Shown: positions 16,658 through 25,817 of the stretch, piece after piece
How positions within the stretch are numbered: position 1 is the first letter of the stretch
How the letters are laid out: every line of letters starts with the position of its first letter
Assembly (NCBI RefSeq): GCF_900167115.1
Contig: NZ_FUXZ01000009.1
Span: 62,001 to 126,000, forward strand
Origin: Eubacterium uniforme
GTDB lineage: Bacteria > Bacillota > Clostridia > Lachnospirales > Lachnospiraceae
Reading direction: 5' to 3'
Length of the DNA: 64,000 nt
Program-made: the position numbers and the translations under genes
The notes under the pieces: generated by a model
The model's database searches: none
Told to the model about the DNA's origin: nothing
What the model saw: the letters and a program-made list of their open reading frames with translations, nothing else

Positions 16658-18952
16658 CTACTTAGCAATAACATATTTTACTTTCTTAGAAAGTCCTCTT
16701 TTTCTTAAATATTTCTTTGTAAACTTCTTATTCTTTACAACAACTTTCTTAAGTTTCTTACACTTTTTAAATGCACCCTTTGAAATATTAGTGATACCCT
16801 TATAAATATATATCACCTTTGCATTCTTGTTAGTTCTAAAGGCTTTCTTACCAATTGATGTAACTTTAAAATTCACACCATCAATTTTTACTTTGCCTTT
16901 AACTTTAATTATTTTAGATTTCTTTGTACACTTAATCAACTTAAGTTTATAACCCTTTTTAACACTAGTAACCTTATAAACAAATCCTGTTTTCTTATCT
17001 TTTATAATACTACCAACTTTAATTTGTTTTTTATTTATTTTAATAGTATCCTTTTTATCTACAGATGTATTATTTTTAACTGTATTACTTGCTTTACTAT
17101 CAGATGTGTTATTGTTTTCTTCATTCTGATAAAGCCCATTAGCTACAGCATATTTAAAGGCTCCAACAAATGCTTCTTCAATCACTTTAACATCATCTGC
17201 TATATTTATCTCTGATAAAGTAATACAGTTTTTAAATGCTTTACCATTAATTTGTTTAACACTATCAGCTAACACTACTTCCTCTAATGCAAAACAATCC
17301 CAAAAACTAAAGGCTCCAACACATGTTACTCCATCTTCAATAACGACTTTCTTTATAAAGTCCCTATATCCCCACCAAGGTGGAATATTTCCAGAATGAT
17401 AATTATCCATATCACCATTTCCATAAATTGTAAGGACGTAATCATTAGTTAATGTAAATGAAACATCAGCATTTTTAAAACCACATTTTCCAGAAAGAAG
17501 TACATTATCCTCACTAGAATTAAATTTGTCTATATAAACTTCTTCTTTAGTTTCATTAAAGAATCTAATCTGTTTAATATTATTTGGATCTGTCACATCA
17601 AAACAAACTGCGTATTTAGGATCTCCCGGTACTTGTTTTAAAATATCAAATGGCATATTATCAAATGTTTCATAACCTGGCGTATTTAAAGTTTTATCTG
17701 TTGGGCCTGCCTTTATTGTAAAAATATTCTCGCCTTTATCAGTAATAACTTTAAGTTTTCTATCCCTAGCTGTATCATTAGTTACACTAAGCTTTAATAT
17801 TCCATTTTCTTTAAACGCACTACCAATATATAGACTATCAGTTGCATTAAGATTATTAATCTTTGTATCAGGATCAATATCTGGATAAATAACACCATAT
17901 GATCTACCTGCACCAACTTTTATATTATCAAACGAAATATCGCTAAGTGTTCCAATTCTACCTGCATGCGAATAAATAGTATATCCACCACCATTAAGAA
18001 TACAATTACTAAAATGAATATCATACCCAGCTGAATACTCTAACTGAACCATTAAACATGCATTTATTGTTGCGACCTTTGGTTCTTCATCTTTTACAAT
18101 ATCCTCTGGTCTGATCTCATATACAATATTTGGAATTTCATATCTACAATTATCAAACTTAATATTTTTAGCATCTAGAGGATTTATATATTGTCTCTTT
18201 CCTTTTGCATCAAGAATTGGATCACCATTCTCATCTCTAATTAATTCAGCATATCCGTATATTTGTGTTCCATCAACATGTGTATCCTTTGGAAGGTAAT
18301 GATTCATATTAGAAAAATAACAATCCTTCACTTCCACATTTCTAAATGGGTTAAGTGCATCATTTGGTTTTCCACCAAATGCACATCTTTCAAAATATGC
18401 ATTACTACCCTTAAAATTATAAAAACTACAATTGTAAAATTTAGATTTAAGTTTACTATCAGGATACGATGTACTAACATATTCAAATCTGCAATTTTTA
18501 TAAACTAATGAGATATTATCAGTAATATTATCTTCTTTATTAGGCTTAAGACTACATTCACCAAAATCTATATTACTTAGTATTATTTCGCCACTAAGTT
18601 TTTTATTTTCAGCATATGAGAAATCAACATAATATGTTACTTCATCACCACTAAGTTTAAGATAAAGTGTAACATCCTCATCCTTTGAATTTTTAGCTGT
18701 AATTGTATAATAATTTATAGCAGAATTAAAAACAGGATTAAACTTATTAAGTTTTCCTTTTGTTCCTGTATTGTACTTATCTGGAATTTCATTAATATCC
18801 TGCTGCTGATACTCGATTTTAATTTTTCCTTCATCAGCACCATAAATAACTTTTTCGTTTTTACTTGCTTGTCCTGTCCACAACAAAGTAGCAGAATATA
18901 TTACTGCCATTATGCTAGATATTTTTCTTAATTTCTTATTTTTCTTTTTCAT
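16658..18952 (-). CDS. Secreted beta-helix surface protein with BspA-type leucine-rich repeats
   Basis: A 764-residue protein. The lysine-rich N-terminus (MKKKNKKLRK) and hydrophobic stretch to about 27 form a signal peptide. Residues about 110-390 show turn-rich repeats (VEVKDCYFSN, NIKFDNCRYE, IHFSNCILNGG) typical of a right-handed parallel beta-helix, as in pectate lyase-like proteins. Near 520-620 and again near 710-764 are BspA/LRR_5 repeats (AFKNCITLSEI, IGKKAFRTNK, GAFKKCKKLKKV). The C-terminus is strongly basic, which fits wall association without a sortase motif. The ATG at 18952 follows GGGAGG by 6 bases; upstream in-frame TTG/ATG codons were not used. It is co-oriented with, and 32 bases after, the DUF4261 gene. 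Confidence 0.82.
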   Translation of the reverse strand: MKKKNKKLRKISSIMAVIYSATLLWTGQASKNEKVIYGADEGKIKIEYQQQDINEIPDKYNTGTKGKLNKFNPVFNSAINYYTITAKNSKDEDVTLYLKLSGDEVTYYVDFSYAENKKLSGEIILSNIDFGECSLKPNKEDNITDNISLVYKNCRFEYVSTSYPDSKLKSKFYNCSFYNFKGSNAYFERCAFGGKPNDALNPFRNVEVKDCYFSNMNHYLPKDTHVDGTQIYGYAELIRDENGDPILDAKGKRQYINPLDAKNIKFDNCRYEIPNIVYEIRPEDIVKDEEPKVATINACLMVQLEYSAGYDIHFSNCILNGGGYTIYSHAGRIGTLSDISFDNIKVGAGRSYGVIYPDIDPDTKINNLNATDSLYIGSAFKENGILKLSVTNDTARDRKLKVITDKGENIFTIKAGPTDKTLNTPGYETFDNMPFDILKQVPGDPKYAVCFDVTDPNNIKQIRFFNETKEEVYIDKFNSSEDNVLLSGKCGFKNADVSFTLTNDYVLTIYGNGDMDNYHSGNIPPWWGYRDFIKKVVIEDGVTCVGAFSFWDCFALEEVVLADSVKQINGKAFKNCITLSEINIADDVKVIEEAFVGAFKYAVANGLYQNEENNNTSDSKASNTVKNNTSVDKKDTIKINKKQIKVGSIIKDKKTGFVYKVTSVKKGYKLKLIKCTKKSKIIKVKGKVKIDGVNFKVTSIGKKAFRTNKNAKVIYIYKGITNISKGAFKKCKKLKKVVVKNKKFTKKYLRKRGLSKKVKYVIAK

Positions 18953-18984
18953 CTTCATCCTCCCAAACCACATAACCAAACAAT

Positions 18985-19875
18985 TTATCTTTTTCCTGCT
19001 GCATGTTCACCCATGTTAACATCTAAGACTTCTCGTATAGGCTGAATCAATGATTCTTCATACTGAACCTTCCACTGAACATCCATGTTAATTAATCCCT
19101 GCTTAAGGCCATCCACTGTATTACCAGATTCAATTGGATTTTTATTATCATAAATATAAGATAATAGATTATAAGCATGATTTACCACATCCTTTGTATC
19201 CATTCCAGTAAAATGATACTGCAAATCAGGCAAATATAATGTACTCATTCCAATTGTATCAACAATTTTATCATTCGTTCCATCAACATTAAATGAACGA
19301 ACATTTACAGCATAATGTATAAATTTTAATTCCATTGGAATATTACAATTTACAATGTCTTCTCTTGTAAGCATCTTCTTGGATTTTTCAACCACAACAG
19401 CCTTGCACGTTGGATACATTTCAACAAGTGCTTCAATAAAATTAACTAGCATTTCTGCCCTTACCTTATGATCAAGTCCTGATGCTAACATATCATTAGC
19501 AACAACCTGATACTTGCATGTCTTAAGTATTTCCTCACCATCAGGGCAATCCCATAATTGCGATATCTCAAGACCGTCCATTACTGGTTCATCTATTTCA
19601 ACACACTTCATAATTAATAACTGTACAGGAAGATCATCATCATCTTCATAATGAACTTTATAATCATTTGCCATATACCCAGTCATTTCATCACTATATG
19701 AAAGCATTGTAGTACTACCTAAATGCTTCTTCATGATTTTATCCATGTCATCTGGCATAGGCATCCTGCATCTATCTTCAAAAAGAAGTCTAACCGCAAA
19801 AATCATGCCAGCATTTTCATAATTCTCTAAATCCTGTTTAAATACCTTTTCTTTTAAAGTTTTTAAAAATCCCAT
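18985..19875 (-). CDS. DUF4261 domain protein
   Basis: A 296-residue soluble protein. The C-terminal third (HAYNLLSYIYDN then PIESGNTVDGL and SLIQPIREVL) matches my memory of DUF4261, a domain of unknown function widespread in gut Firmicutes. There is no signal peptide or membrane helix. The ATG lies 13 bases after AAAGGAG, a long spacing. Same strand as the beta-helix surface protein downstream, so probably co-transcribed. Confidence 0.72.
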   Translation of the reverse strand: MGFLKTLKEKVFKQDLENYENAGMIFAVRLLFEDRCRMPMPDDMDKIMKKHLGSTTMLSYSDEMTGYMANDYKVHYEDDDDLPVQLLIMKCVEIDEPVMDGLEISQLWDCPDGEEILKTCKYQVVANDMLASGLDHKVRAEMLVNFIEALVEMYPTCKAVVVEKSKKMLTREDIVNCNIPMELKFIHYAVNVRSFNVDGTNDKIVDTIGMSTLYLPDLQYHFTGMDTKDVVNHAYNLLSYIYDNKNPIESGNTVDGLKQGLINMDVQWKVQYEESLIQPIREVLDVNMGEHAAGKR

Positions 19876-19944
19876 AATTTTTCAACTTCTCCTTTATACA
19901 ATTCTCACTTTTTAATTATACAAAACTTAACACTACAACTCAAT

Positions 19945-19988
19945 AAAAAAATCATAACCAGCCTTACAAAGGTTGGTTATGATTTTTA
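19945..19988 (-). terminator. Pantothenate operon terminator
   Basis: Long stem AAAAATCATAACCA / TGGTTATGATTTTT with an inner CCTT/AAGG extension and T run on the minus strand, directly after the coaBC stop. Confidence 0.9.
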
Positions 19989-21182
19989 TTAAATAATTTC
20001 ATCAGATATAGATTTCAACAATTCATAAGCAACATCTAACTTATTCATTATTGGTAATTCTTTTACTTCATTTTCCTTTATGAATGTAACTACATTAGTA
20101 TCTGTAGCAAATCCAGCTCCTTCAACTTTTATATTATTAGCTACTATCATATCAACATTTTTCTTTTTTAACTTTACCTTTGAATTTTCAAGCATATTCT
20201 CTGTTTCCATTGAAAATCCACATACAAATTGATTACCTCGTTTATTTTCACCAACGTATGCTAATATATCATCTGTTCTTTTAAGTTTAATACTCATGTC
20301 GTCATCTGACTTTTTAATTTTTTCATTAACATACTCACAAGGTGTATAATCAGCAACTGCTGCTGACTTAATAATAATGTCTGATTCATCAAAATGATCT
20401 TTAACTACTTTAAACATCTCTTTAGCAGATTCTATATTTATTGTATTAACTCTTATTGGTGGCTCAATTGATATTGGTCCACTTATAAGTGTCACTTCTG
20501 CTCCCATTGCTGCTGCTACTCTGGCAATTGCATAACCCATTTTACCTGTTGAATGATTAGTAATAAATCTAACCGGATCAATAGCTTCAACTGTAGGTCC
20601 TGCTGTAACTAAAACCTTTTTACCAATTAGTTTTTTTTCAAATAACAATTCATCACATATATAATCAAACAATTCTTCAGGTTCTGGCATTCTTCCAACA
20701 CCTTCATCATCACATGCTAACCTTCCTGCTTTAGGTTCAATAAATTTATATCCATATTCCTTTAGAGAATTAATGTTTCTCTGGGTTATAGGATTTTTAT
20801 ACATATTGGTATTCATAGCAGGTGAAATAATTACAGGGCATGTAGCTGCCATAACTGTAGTAGTAAGCATGTCATCAGCTATTCCTGCATTAATCTTTCC
20901 AATAACATTTGCTGTAGCAGGAGCTATCATAAATATATCCGCTAATTTTGCAAGTGAAACATGTTCAACATTAAATTCGAAATTACGATCAAATGTATCC
21001 ACTATGCATCGATTTCCTGTAAGTGTTTCAAATGTAATTGGATTAATAAAATTTGTCGCATTCTCCGTCATTATCACATATACATTCGCATGATTTTTAA
21101 CTAATTTACTTGCAAGATTCGCTATCTTATATGCAGCAATTCCCCCGGACACACCAAGTACTATATTTTTCCCTTTTAGCAT
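19989..21182 (-). CDS. coaBC: Bifunctional phosphopantothenoylcysteine decarboxylase / phosphopantothenate-cysteine ligase
   Basis: Carries out two coenzyme A steps: joining cysteine to 4'-phosphopantothenate, then FMN-dependent decarboxylation. It has 397 residues. The N-terminal CoaC flavoprotein half begins with GVSGGIAAYK and includes the PAMNTNMY motif with the active-site Asn, and CDDEGVGRMPEP. The CoaB half starts near 190 (KVLVTAGPTVEAIDPVRFITNHSTGKMG). Last gene of panB-panC-panD-coaBC. Confidence 0.97.
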   Translation of the reverse strand: MLKGKNIVLGVSGGIAAYKIANLASKLVKNHANVYVIMTENATNFINPITFETLTGNRCIVDTFDRNFEFNVEHVSLAKLADIFMIAPATANVIGKINAGIADDMLTTTVMAATCPVIISPAMNTNMYKNPITQRNINSLKEYGYKFIEPKAGRLACDDEGVGRMPEPEELFDYICDELLFEKKLIGKKVLVTAGPTVEAIDPVRFITNHSTGKMGYAIARVAAAMGAEVTLISGPISIEPPIRVNTINIESAKEMFKVVKDHFDESDIIIKSAAVADYTPCEYVNEKIKKSDDDMSIKLKRTDDILAYVGENKRGNQFVCGFSMETENMLENSKVKLKKKNVDMIVANNIKVEGAGFATDTNVVTFIKENEVKELPIMNKLDVAYELLKSISDEII

Positions 21183-21204
21183 GTATTCACCTCATTTAAT
21201 CTAT

Positions 21205-21600
21205 TTATTTAACTTCTCCAAATAACTGCCCATGTTTTTCATAATTAGTCACCTTAGCAGCATCATTTTTTTCATCAACAAATACAACCTTTGGCTTATG
21301 ACTCTTAGCTTCTTCAACATCCATTGTGCAATAACTCATAATAATAACTTTATGTCCAACTTCTACACATCTTGCTGCAGCTCCATTAAGGCAGATTACT
21401 CCACTTCCCCATTCACCAGCAATTGTATATGTTTCAAGTCTGTTACCATTATCAACATCAACAACCTGAACCTTTTCATATTCAAGAATTCCAGCTGCTT
21501 CTAAAAGCTTACTGTCAACAGTTATACTTCCGACATAATCAACCTCTGACTGTGTAACTGTTGCTCTATGTATTTTACCTTTTAACATTTCAATATTCAT
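21205..21600 (-). CDS. panD: Aspartate 1-decarboxylase
   Basis: Makes beta-alanine from L-aspartate for pantothenate. It has 131 residues. It is a pyruvoyl enzyme activated by self-cleavage between Gly24 and Ser25, seen here in YVGSITVD; Lys9, Arg54-type and Tyr58-type positions ([13 protein letters not shown]) fit the family. ATG at 21600 with GGAG 6 bases before it. Nine bases separate it from panC upstream. Confidence 0.97.
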   Translation of the reverse strand: MNIEMLKGKIHRATVTQSEVDYVGSITVDSKLLEAAGILEYEKVQVVDVDNGNRLETYTIAGEWGSGVICLNGAAARCVEVGHKVIIMSYCTMDVEEAKSHKPKVVFVDEKNDAAKVTNYEKHGQLFGEVK

Positions 21601-21609
21601 CGATTACTC

Positions 21610-22455
21610 CTATTCTTCAATAATGAAATTATCAATAAGTCTAACTTTATCAAAATATACAGCTAATGCACAAAGTATTGAGCCCTTTGTAGTTGTTGCT
21701 GTTTCAAGGTATGGCCATGTTACTATTTCAACATAATCAATCTTTGTACCCTGTACTTTTTTAATCTCTTCTTCTATTGTAGAAATAACCTTTTGTGGAT
21801 TAACTTCTCCAGCTTCAATCATTTCCTTACCCATCTTTAATGCCTTTGATAATACTACCGCAGATTCTCTCTGTTCCTTTGATAAATATGTATTTCTTGA
21901 ACTCTTTGCAAGTCCATCTTCCTCTCTTATAATTGGACATCCAATAATTTCAATATCAAAGTTTAAATCCTCAACCATATGCTTTACTACTGCTAACTGC
22001 TGCGCATCCTTCTGACCAAAGTATGCTCTATCAGGAGTTACAATATTAAATAACTTTGCAAGAACTGTACAAACTCCTCTAAAATGAATTGGTCTTGTTT
22101 TACCACATAACCCCTTTGTAAGTGTATTCATATCAACAAAACTTGAAAAGCTATCTTTATACATAGTTTCTGCTGCAGGATAAAAAATAATATCAACTCC
22201 AGCTTCTTCACAAAGCTTTGCATCCATATCTAAATCTCTTGGATATGTAGCCAAGTCTTCCTTAGGACCGAACTGCATTGGATTTACAAAATCACTTACA
22301 ACTACCTTATCATTCTCCTTAACTGCTCTATCAATAAGACTCTTATGTCCCTCATGAAGATATCCCATAGTTGGAACGAATCCAATAGTCTTACCTTCCT
22401 TTTTCCATGTTTTAATCTGACTTCTTAATTCTTCAATTCTTTCAATAATTTCCAT
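21610..22455 (-). CDS. panC: Pantothenate synthetase
   Basis: ATP-dependent condensation of pantoate with beta-alanine. It has 281 residues. The nucleotidyl-transferase motifs are present: VPTMGYLHEGHKSLI near residue 29, NPMQFGP, the YFGQKDAQQ block and the KMSKS-like SSRNTYL. Second gene of the operon, 16 bases after panB. Confidence 0.97.
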   Translation of the reverse strand: MEIIERIEELRSQIKTWKKEGKTIGFVPTMGYLHEGHKSLIDRAVKENDKVVVSDFVNPMQFGPKEDLATYPRDLDMDAKLCEEAGVDIIFYPAAETMYKDSFSSFVDMNTLTKGLCGKTRPIHFRGVCTVLAKLFNIVTPDRAYFGQKDAQQLAVVKHMVEDLNFDIEIIGCPIIREEDGLAKSSRNTYLSKEQRESAVVLSKALKMGKEMIEAGEVNPQKVISTIEEEIKKVQGTKIDYVEIVTWPYLETATTTKGSILCALAVYFDKVRLIDNFIIEE

Positions 22456-22471
22456 AATAAAATCCTCTCAT

Positions 22472-23311
22472 CTATTTAAATTCTTTTTTTAACTTTTCCA
22501 TAATATCCTGGTCAATCTTATATGTATGTTCAACTGCAGGATATGATTTTGATTTCACTTCATTAATATATCCTTCTATCCCACTCTTCATTACATCATA
22601 TACATTAGCAAAATGCTTTACAAACTTTGGTTTATAATCAGTAAACATTCCAAGCATGTCAGCATAAACCAAAACCTGGCCATCACAACCATTACCAGCT
22701 CCAATTCCTATGGTAGTTATATCTAACTTACTTGTGATATATTCTGCCAAAGCACTCGGTACACATTCAAGAACCACAGCAAATGCTCCAGCTTCCTGAA
22801 CTATAAAACAATCTTCTATAAGTCTTTTAGCTGCCTCTTCTTCCTTAGCCTGCACCTTATATCCACCAAATGCATTAATAGACTGTGGAGTTAATCCAAG
22901 ATGTGCACAAACTGGAATTGATGCATCTGTAATTGCCTTTATGTGATCTTTTACTACTCTTCCACCTTCAAGTTTCACTGCATTTGCTCGACCCTCTTTC
23001 ATAAGTCTTCCAGCGTTAACAACAGCATCATAAACAGATGTCTGATAAGACATAAACGGCATATCACAAACTACAAGAGTATTCTTAGCTCCTCTAGCAA
23101 CTGCTCTACAATGATGAATCATATCTTCCATAGTAACAGAAATTGTATCCTCATATCCTAGCATAACATTTCCAAGTGAATCGCCTACTAGTATACTATC
23201 AACACCTGCTTCTTCCATTATTTTAGCAGTTGAGTAATCATAAGCTGTAAGCATGGTTACCTTATCACCATTAAGTTTTGCTTCTTTAAATGTGTTAATC
23301 GTCTTTTTCAT
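22472..23311 (-). CDS. panB: 3-methyl-2-oxobutanoate hydroxymethyltransferase
   Basis: Transfers a hydroxymethyl group from methylene-tetrahydrofolate to 2-oxoisovalerate, giving ketopantoate. It has 279 residues with the family signatures [43 protein letters not shown]-like and [12 protein letters not shown]. The start MKKTINTF at 23311 follows GGGAGG by 5 bases; the longer open frame upstream is leader RNA. Pantoate then needs a ketopantoate reductase, which could be IlvC (in this window) or an unseen PanE. Confidence 0.96.
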   Translation of the reverse strand: MKKTINTFKEAKLNGDKVTMLTAYDYSTAKIMEEAGVDSILVGDSLGNVMLGYEDTISVTMEDMIHHCRAVARGAKNTLVVCDMPFMSYQTSVYDAVVNAGRLMKEGRANAVKLEGGRVVKDHIKAITDASIPVCAHLGLTPQSINAFGGYKVQAKEEEAAKRLIEDCFIVQEAGAFAVVLECVPSALAEYITSKLDITTIGIGAGNGCDGQVLVYADMLGMFTDYKPKFVKHFANVYDVMKSGIEGYINEVKSKSYPAVEHTYKIDQDIMEKLKKEFK

Positions 23312-23378
23312 TACTGCCTCCCACATTATCATATTCCTATTTAAGTTTAACTGTTGCATATCCCTACATACACTCATA

Positions 23379-23416
23379 AAGACACAGGGCTTGATTATCA
23401 ATCAACCCCTGTGCCT
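23379..23416 (-). promoter_or_regulatory. Leader hairpin of the pantothenate operon
   Basis: In the roughly 120-base panB leader, an 11-bp stem (AAGGCACAGGG / CCCTGTGTCTT, one G-U) continues after a G-G mismatch into a 6-bp stem (TTGATT / AATCAA) with a 3-base loop. No T run follows, so it is not a terminator. A structured RNA called the pan motif is known upstream of panB/C/D genes in Firmicutes; I cannot confirm from memory that this hairpin matches its consensus. Confidence 0.5.
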
Positions 23417-23436
23417 TCTCATTAAACAGTACTAAT

Positions 23437-23465
23437 ATTTTACTATTTTGTATTAATATTGTCGA
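23437..23465 (-). promoter_or_regulatory. Pantothenate operon promoter
   Basis: TCGACA, 17-base spacer, TAAAAT on the minus strand, just upstream of the leader hairpin. Confidence 0.65.
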
Positions 23466-23519
23466 TAGAAAAAATACACAAATATATTAACAATACAATT
23501 TCTCATATATTACACATCA

Positions 23520-24005
23520 TCAAATAACCTCTGATGATATAAGTTCACCACTTTCTGAATAAACTAATTTTAATGAAAAATAGTCCTCTCTTTCTTCTAA
23601 CAATCTAAAAAAAATCTTATCTCCTTCCCATATTGGAAGATTATATACATCTGCCTTATCTATCCACTCTAGATTTCCTTCATCACATTCTATAATTTCA
23701 CCTTCAAATTCAGTTGATGTATAAAGGTACATATATTCTACCACCCTTTCATCTGGCTGATTTTCGTCTCCATAAATAAAAGTTACTATACCTCGAGGTT
23801 TATATTTTATAAGTGTAAGTCCTGTCTCTTCCTTTACCTCTCTTAATAAACATTCATCGGGACTTTCTCCATATTCAAAATGTCCTCCAACACCGATGTA
23901 CTTATCTTTATTTATATCTTTTTCTTTTTTCACACGATGCATCATTAAATATTTATCTTCTTTCTCTATGTAACATAGAGTTGTAAGTTCTGGTAATTTG
24001 CTCAT
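23520..24005 (-). CDS. Nudix hydrolase (8-oxo-dGTP diphosphatase-like)
   Basis: A 161-residue single Nudix domain of the MutT/MTH1-like type: MSKLPELTTLCYIEKEDKYLMMHR at the N-terminus, then GVGGHFEYGESPDECLLREVKEETGL as the Nudix box around residues 40-63. Proteins with this start are usually annotated as 8-oxo-dGTP diphosphatases that clean oxidised nucleotides. The ATG at 24005 is preceded by AGGG; the frame stays open 12 codons further without a better site. Single gene. Confidence 0.85.
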   Translation of the reverse strand: MSKLPELTTLCYIEKEDKYLMMHRVKKEKDINKDKYIGVGGHFEYGESPDECLLREVKEETGLTLIKYKPRGIVTFIYGDENQPDERVVEYMYLYTSTEFEGEIIECDEGNLEWIDKADVYNLPIWEGDKIFFRLLEEREDYFSLKLVYSESGELISSEVI

Positions 24006-24081
24006 ATTTTTTCCCTGCCTATCAAGTATTATTCCTATCACATTCTATCATAAATAATAATCATAACACAACTCAGCAAAC

Positions 24082-24111
24082 ATTGTATTTATACAATATA
24101 GGTGTTAATAT
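24082..24111 (+). promoter_or_regulatory. Promoter with overlapping palindromic operator
   Basis: TTGTAT (24083-24088), 17-base spacer, TAATAT (24106-24111). A perfect inverted repeat ATTGTAT-TT-ATACAAT (24082-24097) covers the -35 box, a good position for a repressor site. The regulator is unknown. Confidence 0.55.
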
Positions 24112-24150
24112 AAATATATAATGCAATCAATATTTTAAGGAGGTAGTATT

Positions 24151-24303
24151 ATGGGTATATGGGGACCTGATTCACCTGTCGATGATTTATTTGATTATGA
24201 CAATGATGGTGAACTCGATATTTTTGAAACATCATTAAGAGATGATTTTTTAAATGAATCTGATGATGACTACGACGATGATGATGATGACGACTATGAT
24301 TAA
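24151..24303 (+). CDS. 50-residue acidic EF-hand microprotein
   Basis: A short gene with a textbook AAGGAGG 6 bases before its ATG, its own promoter and its own terminator, so very likely real. Residues 15-26 (DYDNDGELDIFE) fit the EF-hand calcium loop D-x-D-x-D-G-x-L-x-x-x-E exactly. The C-terminal third is almost all Asp and Tyr, with a run of seven Asp. No Cys, no membrane segment and only one or two basic residues. Small EF-hand proteins of this style occur in Clostridia; their role is not known to me. Confidence 0.8.
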   Translation: MGIWGPDSPVDDLFDYDNDGELDIFETSLRDDFLNESDDDYDDDDDDDYD

Positions 24304-24320
24304 ATTTTTAACTACAATAT

Positions 24321-24355
24321 AAAACACTGATTATCACCTTAGATAACCAGTGTTT
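24321..24355. terminator. Bidirectional terminator
   Basis: AAAACACTG-TTATC / GATAA-CAGTGTTTT stem with one mismatch, six-base loop and T runs both ways. It ends the EF-hand gene and the convergent membrane protein gene. Confidence 0.87.
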
Positions 24356-24366
24356 TTTCTTTTTAA

Positions 24367-24918
24367 CTATCTATTATTTAATTCGTTTTTATAATACTCT
24401 AACTGTAATCTTGGAAGTCCATTATTTGGTACAGGAATAACAACCTTGTCATAACTTTCAATTCTAAAATCATTTTTTGCTTCTCTACAAATTATAAATG
24501 AATTTACAAGTGTAATAATCATTGTAATTGCTGGCCAGTAAAATGTTGGATGATATAAATATGTTCCATCAACTCTTGCTATACTTGAAGCTATAAATTC
24601 AAGTATGATCATGATAATGCCTGTTTCTGCAAAAATAGTAACCGTTGATAAACCACCAGCTTCTAATCTACTCTTCTTAAGCTGTGCATGCATATGAATG
24701 TTTACAGCTAATACTGCAACTACGAATATAATCTGTCCTGCATAATAAGCCATACTATTTACATTATAAATACTAGCTCCATCCTTACCAACTTTTTCAG
24801 CTCCAATAAACTGAATCATATTTGCTAAAACAGCAAATGCAACAATAAATAATCCATGTACAAAAGTAACTTTTTTCATGTTTACAACTTTCATTCCTTC
24901 ATTAATATTTCTTTCCAT
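24367..24918 (-). CDS. Four-helix membrane protein of unknown function
   Basis: 183 residues from the ATG at 24918, which has GGAGG 8 bases upstream; an ATG five codons earlier overlaps that Shine-Dalgarno. Four predicted membrane helices lie at about 20-38, 58-76, 97-114 and 126-144, with both ends in the cytoplasm. I recognise no family. It stands alone, convergent with the EF-hand gene. Confidence 0.7.
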   Translation of the reverse strand: MERNINEGMKVVNMKKVTFVHGLFIVAFAVLANMIQFIGAEKVGKDGASIYNVNSMAYYAGQIIFVVAVLAVNIHMHAQLKKSRLEAGGLSTVTIFAETGIIMIILEFIASSIARVDGTYLYHPTFYWPAITMIITLVNSFIICREAKNDFRIESYDKVVIPVPNNGLPRLQLEYYKNELNNR

Positions 24919-25122
24919 TTCTTTATCCTCCATACTCTAATATTTTTTCAAAAACTATTTATTATTTATCTTATACACATATCATACATCTAAATATTTT
25001 TTTAACAATCTATAATTTCTAAATCATACATTTTGGGTATTCAACTGTCATTTTTATAATTCAAACGTCTTTTTTTCAAAACTTATATCTCCATAATTTA
25101 GTTATTCTTTTTCTATATACGC

Positions 25123-25152
25123 AAAAAGAAGTAGGTATTAAACCTACTTCTA
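25123..25152 (-). terminator. ktrB-ktrA operon terminator
   Basis: AGAAGTAGGT / ACCTACTTCT stem with a 5-base loop and T run on the minus strand. Confidence 0.87.
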
Positions 25153-25162
25153 AATCATCAAT

Positions 25163-25807
25163 TTATATTTTAAAACACTTCTTAATATCTCTTATTTCAC
25201 CTACAGCGAATACAATATCATCCATCTTTATTTCTGTGTCTCTTGAAGGAATAAATACCTCTTCATTACGCTTTAATGTGATAATATTAATTTTATACTT
25301 TTTACGAATATCAATATTTCCAAGTGTTTTACCAACCCATTCCTTAGGTACTTTCAACTCATAAATAGAATAATTATCATCTAACTGAACAAAGTCTACA
25401 ATTCCATCAGATGCACACTTCATTGCAACTCTAAGTGCCATGTGTTTTTCAGGATATATAACCTCATCTGCACCATTTCTAAGTAAAAATTTCATCTGAA
25501 CATCATTAGTTGCACGTGATATGATTTTTTTAGCTCCTAATTCATCAAGAAGTGATGTTGTTTCAAGAGAAGTTTGAAACAAACCACCTAAAGCAACAAC
25601 ACAAACATCAAAATTGCTAACACCCAATGATTTTAAAAATTCTATATTTGTACTATCACCAATTCTTGCATTTGTTACATATGGTAATATCTCATTTATA
25701 CTCTGTTCATGACTATCAACTGCCATAACTTCACAATGTAATTCTTCTAAACGTTTTGCTATATGACTCCCGAACTGTCCTACACCTATTACTAAAACTG
25801 ATTTCAT
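25163..25807 (-). CDS. ktrA: Potassium uptake regulator (RCK/TrkA family)
   Basis: Cytoplasmic gating ring subunit of the Ktr K+ uptake system. It has 214 residues: TrkA_N Rossmann domain with VIGVGQFGSHIAKRL at the start and acidic VDSHE closing strand 2 (nucleotide binding), then a TrkA_C domain from about 140 (VGKTLGNIDIRKKYKINIITLKR). It lies 10 bases after ktrB, the channel partner. Confidence 0.93.
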   Translation of the reverse strand: MKSVLVIGVGQFGSHIAKRLEELHCEVMAVDSHEQSINEILPYVTNARIGDSTNIEFLKSLGVSNFDVCVVALGGLFQTSLETTSLLDELGAKKIISRATNDVQMKFLLRNGADEVIYPEKHMALRVAMKCASDGIVDFVQLDDNYSIYELKVPKEWVGKTLGNIDIRKKYKINIITLKRNEEVFIPSRDTEIKMDDIVFAVGEIRDIKKCFKI

Positions 25808-25817
25808 ATTTAACTCC

